A model generated the notes under the pieces. The model ran no database searches, was not told the origin of the DNA, and worked only from the letters and a program-made list of their open reading frames with translations. From positions 1 to 6,565 of the forward strand of contig JAFAPJ010000374.1 in assembly GCA_019247255.1 (NCBI GenBank): a DNA stretch of 6,565 nucleotides, written 5' to 3'. The position numbers and the translations under genes were made by a program. Shown here in pieces: positions 5,902 to 6,565 of this stretch. Position 1 is the first letter of the stretch, and each line of letters opens with the position of its first letter. This DNA comes from Methylobacteriaceae bacterium. GTDB lineage: Bacteria > Pseudomonadota > Alphaproteobacteria > Rhizobiales > Beijerinckiaceae.

Positions 5902-6565
5902 CGGCGTCCGGCGGGTCGGGGAGCCGGGTCCTCCTCGGCCTCTGCCTCGTGATGACCGCGCTCAACCTGCGGCCCGTCTTCTCGAGCCTCTCGGCCGTGC
6001 TGCCCGAGGTCCTGGCCGGAACGGGCAGCGGTCCGGTCGCGGCGAGCCTCCTCACGACGGTGCCGGTCGTCTGCCTCGGCCTGTTCGCGCCCGTCGCGCC
6101 CGCCTTCGCGGGCCGGTTCGGGGCCGAGCGGCTCATCTTCCTGCTTCTTCTCGTCCTGGCAGGCGGCACGGCCCTACGCGGCGTCGCTCAGGTCGAGGCG
6201 ATCCTCTTGGGCTCCGTCCTGGCCGCCGGCTCGATCGCCGCGATGAACGTGCTGCTCCCCGGCCTCGTGAAGCGCGATTTCGCCGACCGCATCTCGCTCA
6301 TGACGGGCCTCTTCAGCATGGCGTTGTGCGCCGGCGCCGCGCTCGCGGCCGGGATCACGGTGCCGGTCGCCCGGGCGCTCGGCGGTTCCTGGGAGGCTGC
6401 GCTCGCGTCCTGGGCCATCCCGGCGATCGTCGCGGCCGGGCTCTGGCTCCTCTGCCCGTCTCCACGGCGGGCGGCACGGCTCCAGCCGGCCCGAACCGGC
6501 CCGCCGCTCTGGCGCGATCCGCTCGCCTGGCAGGTGACTTTGTTCATGGGCTCGCAATCCGCCCT
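5898..6565 (+). CDS. CynX/NimT-family MFS transporter, N-terminal part (3' end outside window)
   Basis: The frame is open from 5898 to the window end (222 full codons, no stop). The translation is the first half of a major facilitator carrier of the CynX/NimT group, whose members include E. coli CynX (cyanate operon) and 2-nitroimidazole exporters. Signatures are ALNLRPVFSSLSAVLPEV (21-38) in span 1, FAGRFGAERLIFLLLL (70-85) around the loop 2-3 position, MNVLLPGLVKRDFADR (116-131) and, at the edge, DPLAWQVTLFMGSQS (207-221) starting span 7. Six membrane spans are visible. The start is best placed at TTG 5898, whose last two bases are the first two of the csaA stop (TTGA overlap). The next in-frame candidates, GTG 5949 and ATG 5952, would cut into the first span. 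No strong ribosome-binding site is seen, so translation probably depends on coupling to csaA. The substrate and the direction of transport are unknown. Confidence 0.88.
   Translation, partial: MTASGGSGSRVLLGLCLVMTALNLRPVFSSLSAVLPEVLAGTGSGPVAASLLTTVPVVCLGLFAPVAPAFAGRFGAERLIFLLLLVLAGGTALRGVAQVEAILLGSVLAAGSIAAMNVLLPGLVKRDFADRISLMTGLFSMALCAGAALAAGITVPVARALGGSWEAALASWAIPAIVAAGLWLLCPSPRRAARLQPARTGPPLWRDPLAWQVTLFMGSQSA

Noticed and set aside
5717..6557. Minus-strand frames (5717-6169, 6174-6557, 6188-6547) as genes at the right end
   Set aside because: The + strand here encodes an uninterrupted CynX-type carrier through to the window end. The minus-strand products have no recognisable features.

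Overview
The window is a high-GC stretch of bacterial chromosome, gene-dense and almost entirely coding on the + strand. Codons end strongly in G or C. The mix of genes (AraC-type regulator, MFS carriers, a PDC-lactonase-like amidohydrolase, CsaA) fits an alphaproteobacterium, most likely of the Hyphomicrobiales (Methylobacterium-like). That placement is inference from composition and protein style, not a database match. I saw no tRNA, rRNA, CRISPR array, insertion sequence or prophage gene.

Left part (1-2924), probable small catabolic or uptake locus: the C-terminal part of an AraC-family regulator, a 121-bp gap with an inverted repeat, then an MFS carrier of the metabolite:H+ symporter type. 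The carrier's last codons overlap the start of a COG3618 amidohydrolase related to 2-pyrone-4,6-dicarboxylate lactonase. The overlap indicates co-translation. The simplest reading is import of a small organic acid or lactone followed by hydrolysis, possibly under control of the upstream regulator. The substrate is not determined, and the enzyme lacks several residues that bind the substrate in LigI.

Middle part (2986-5495), probable envelope-glycan pair: a GtrB/DPM1-like polyprenyl-phosphate glycosyltransferase, followed after 23 bp by a large polytopic membrane protein. That protein has an Asp-x-Asp motif right after its first membrane span, as in GT-C glycosyltransferases. The two may form a donor-making and sugar-transferring pair at the membrane.

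Right part (5548-6565): csaA, encoding a small tRNA-binding, chaperone-like protein. Its stop codon overlaps a TTG start of a CynX/NimT-family MFS carrier that runs off the window end. 

Most of the window is ordinary genome. The points worth a second look are the altered active site of the amidohydrolase, the GtrB/GT-C-like pair, and a hairpin covering the ribosome-binding region of the glycosyltransferase.
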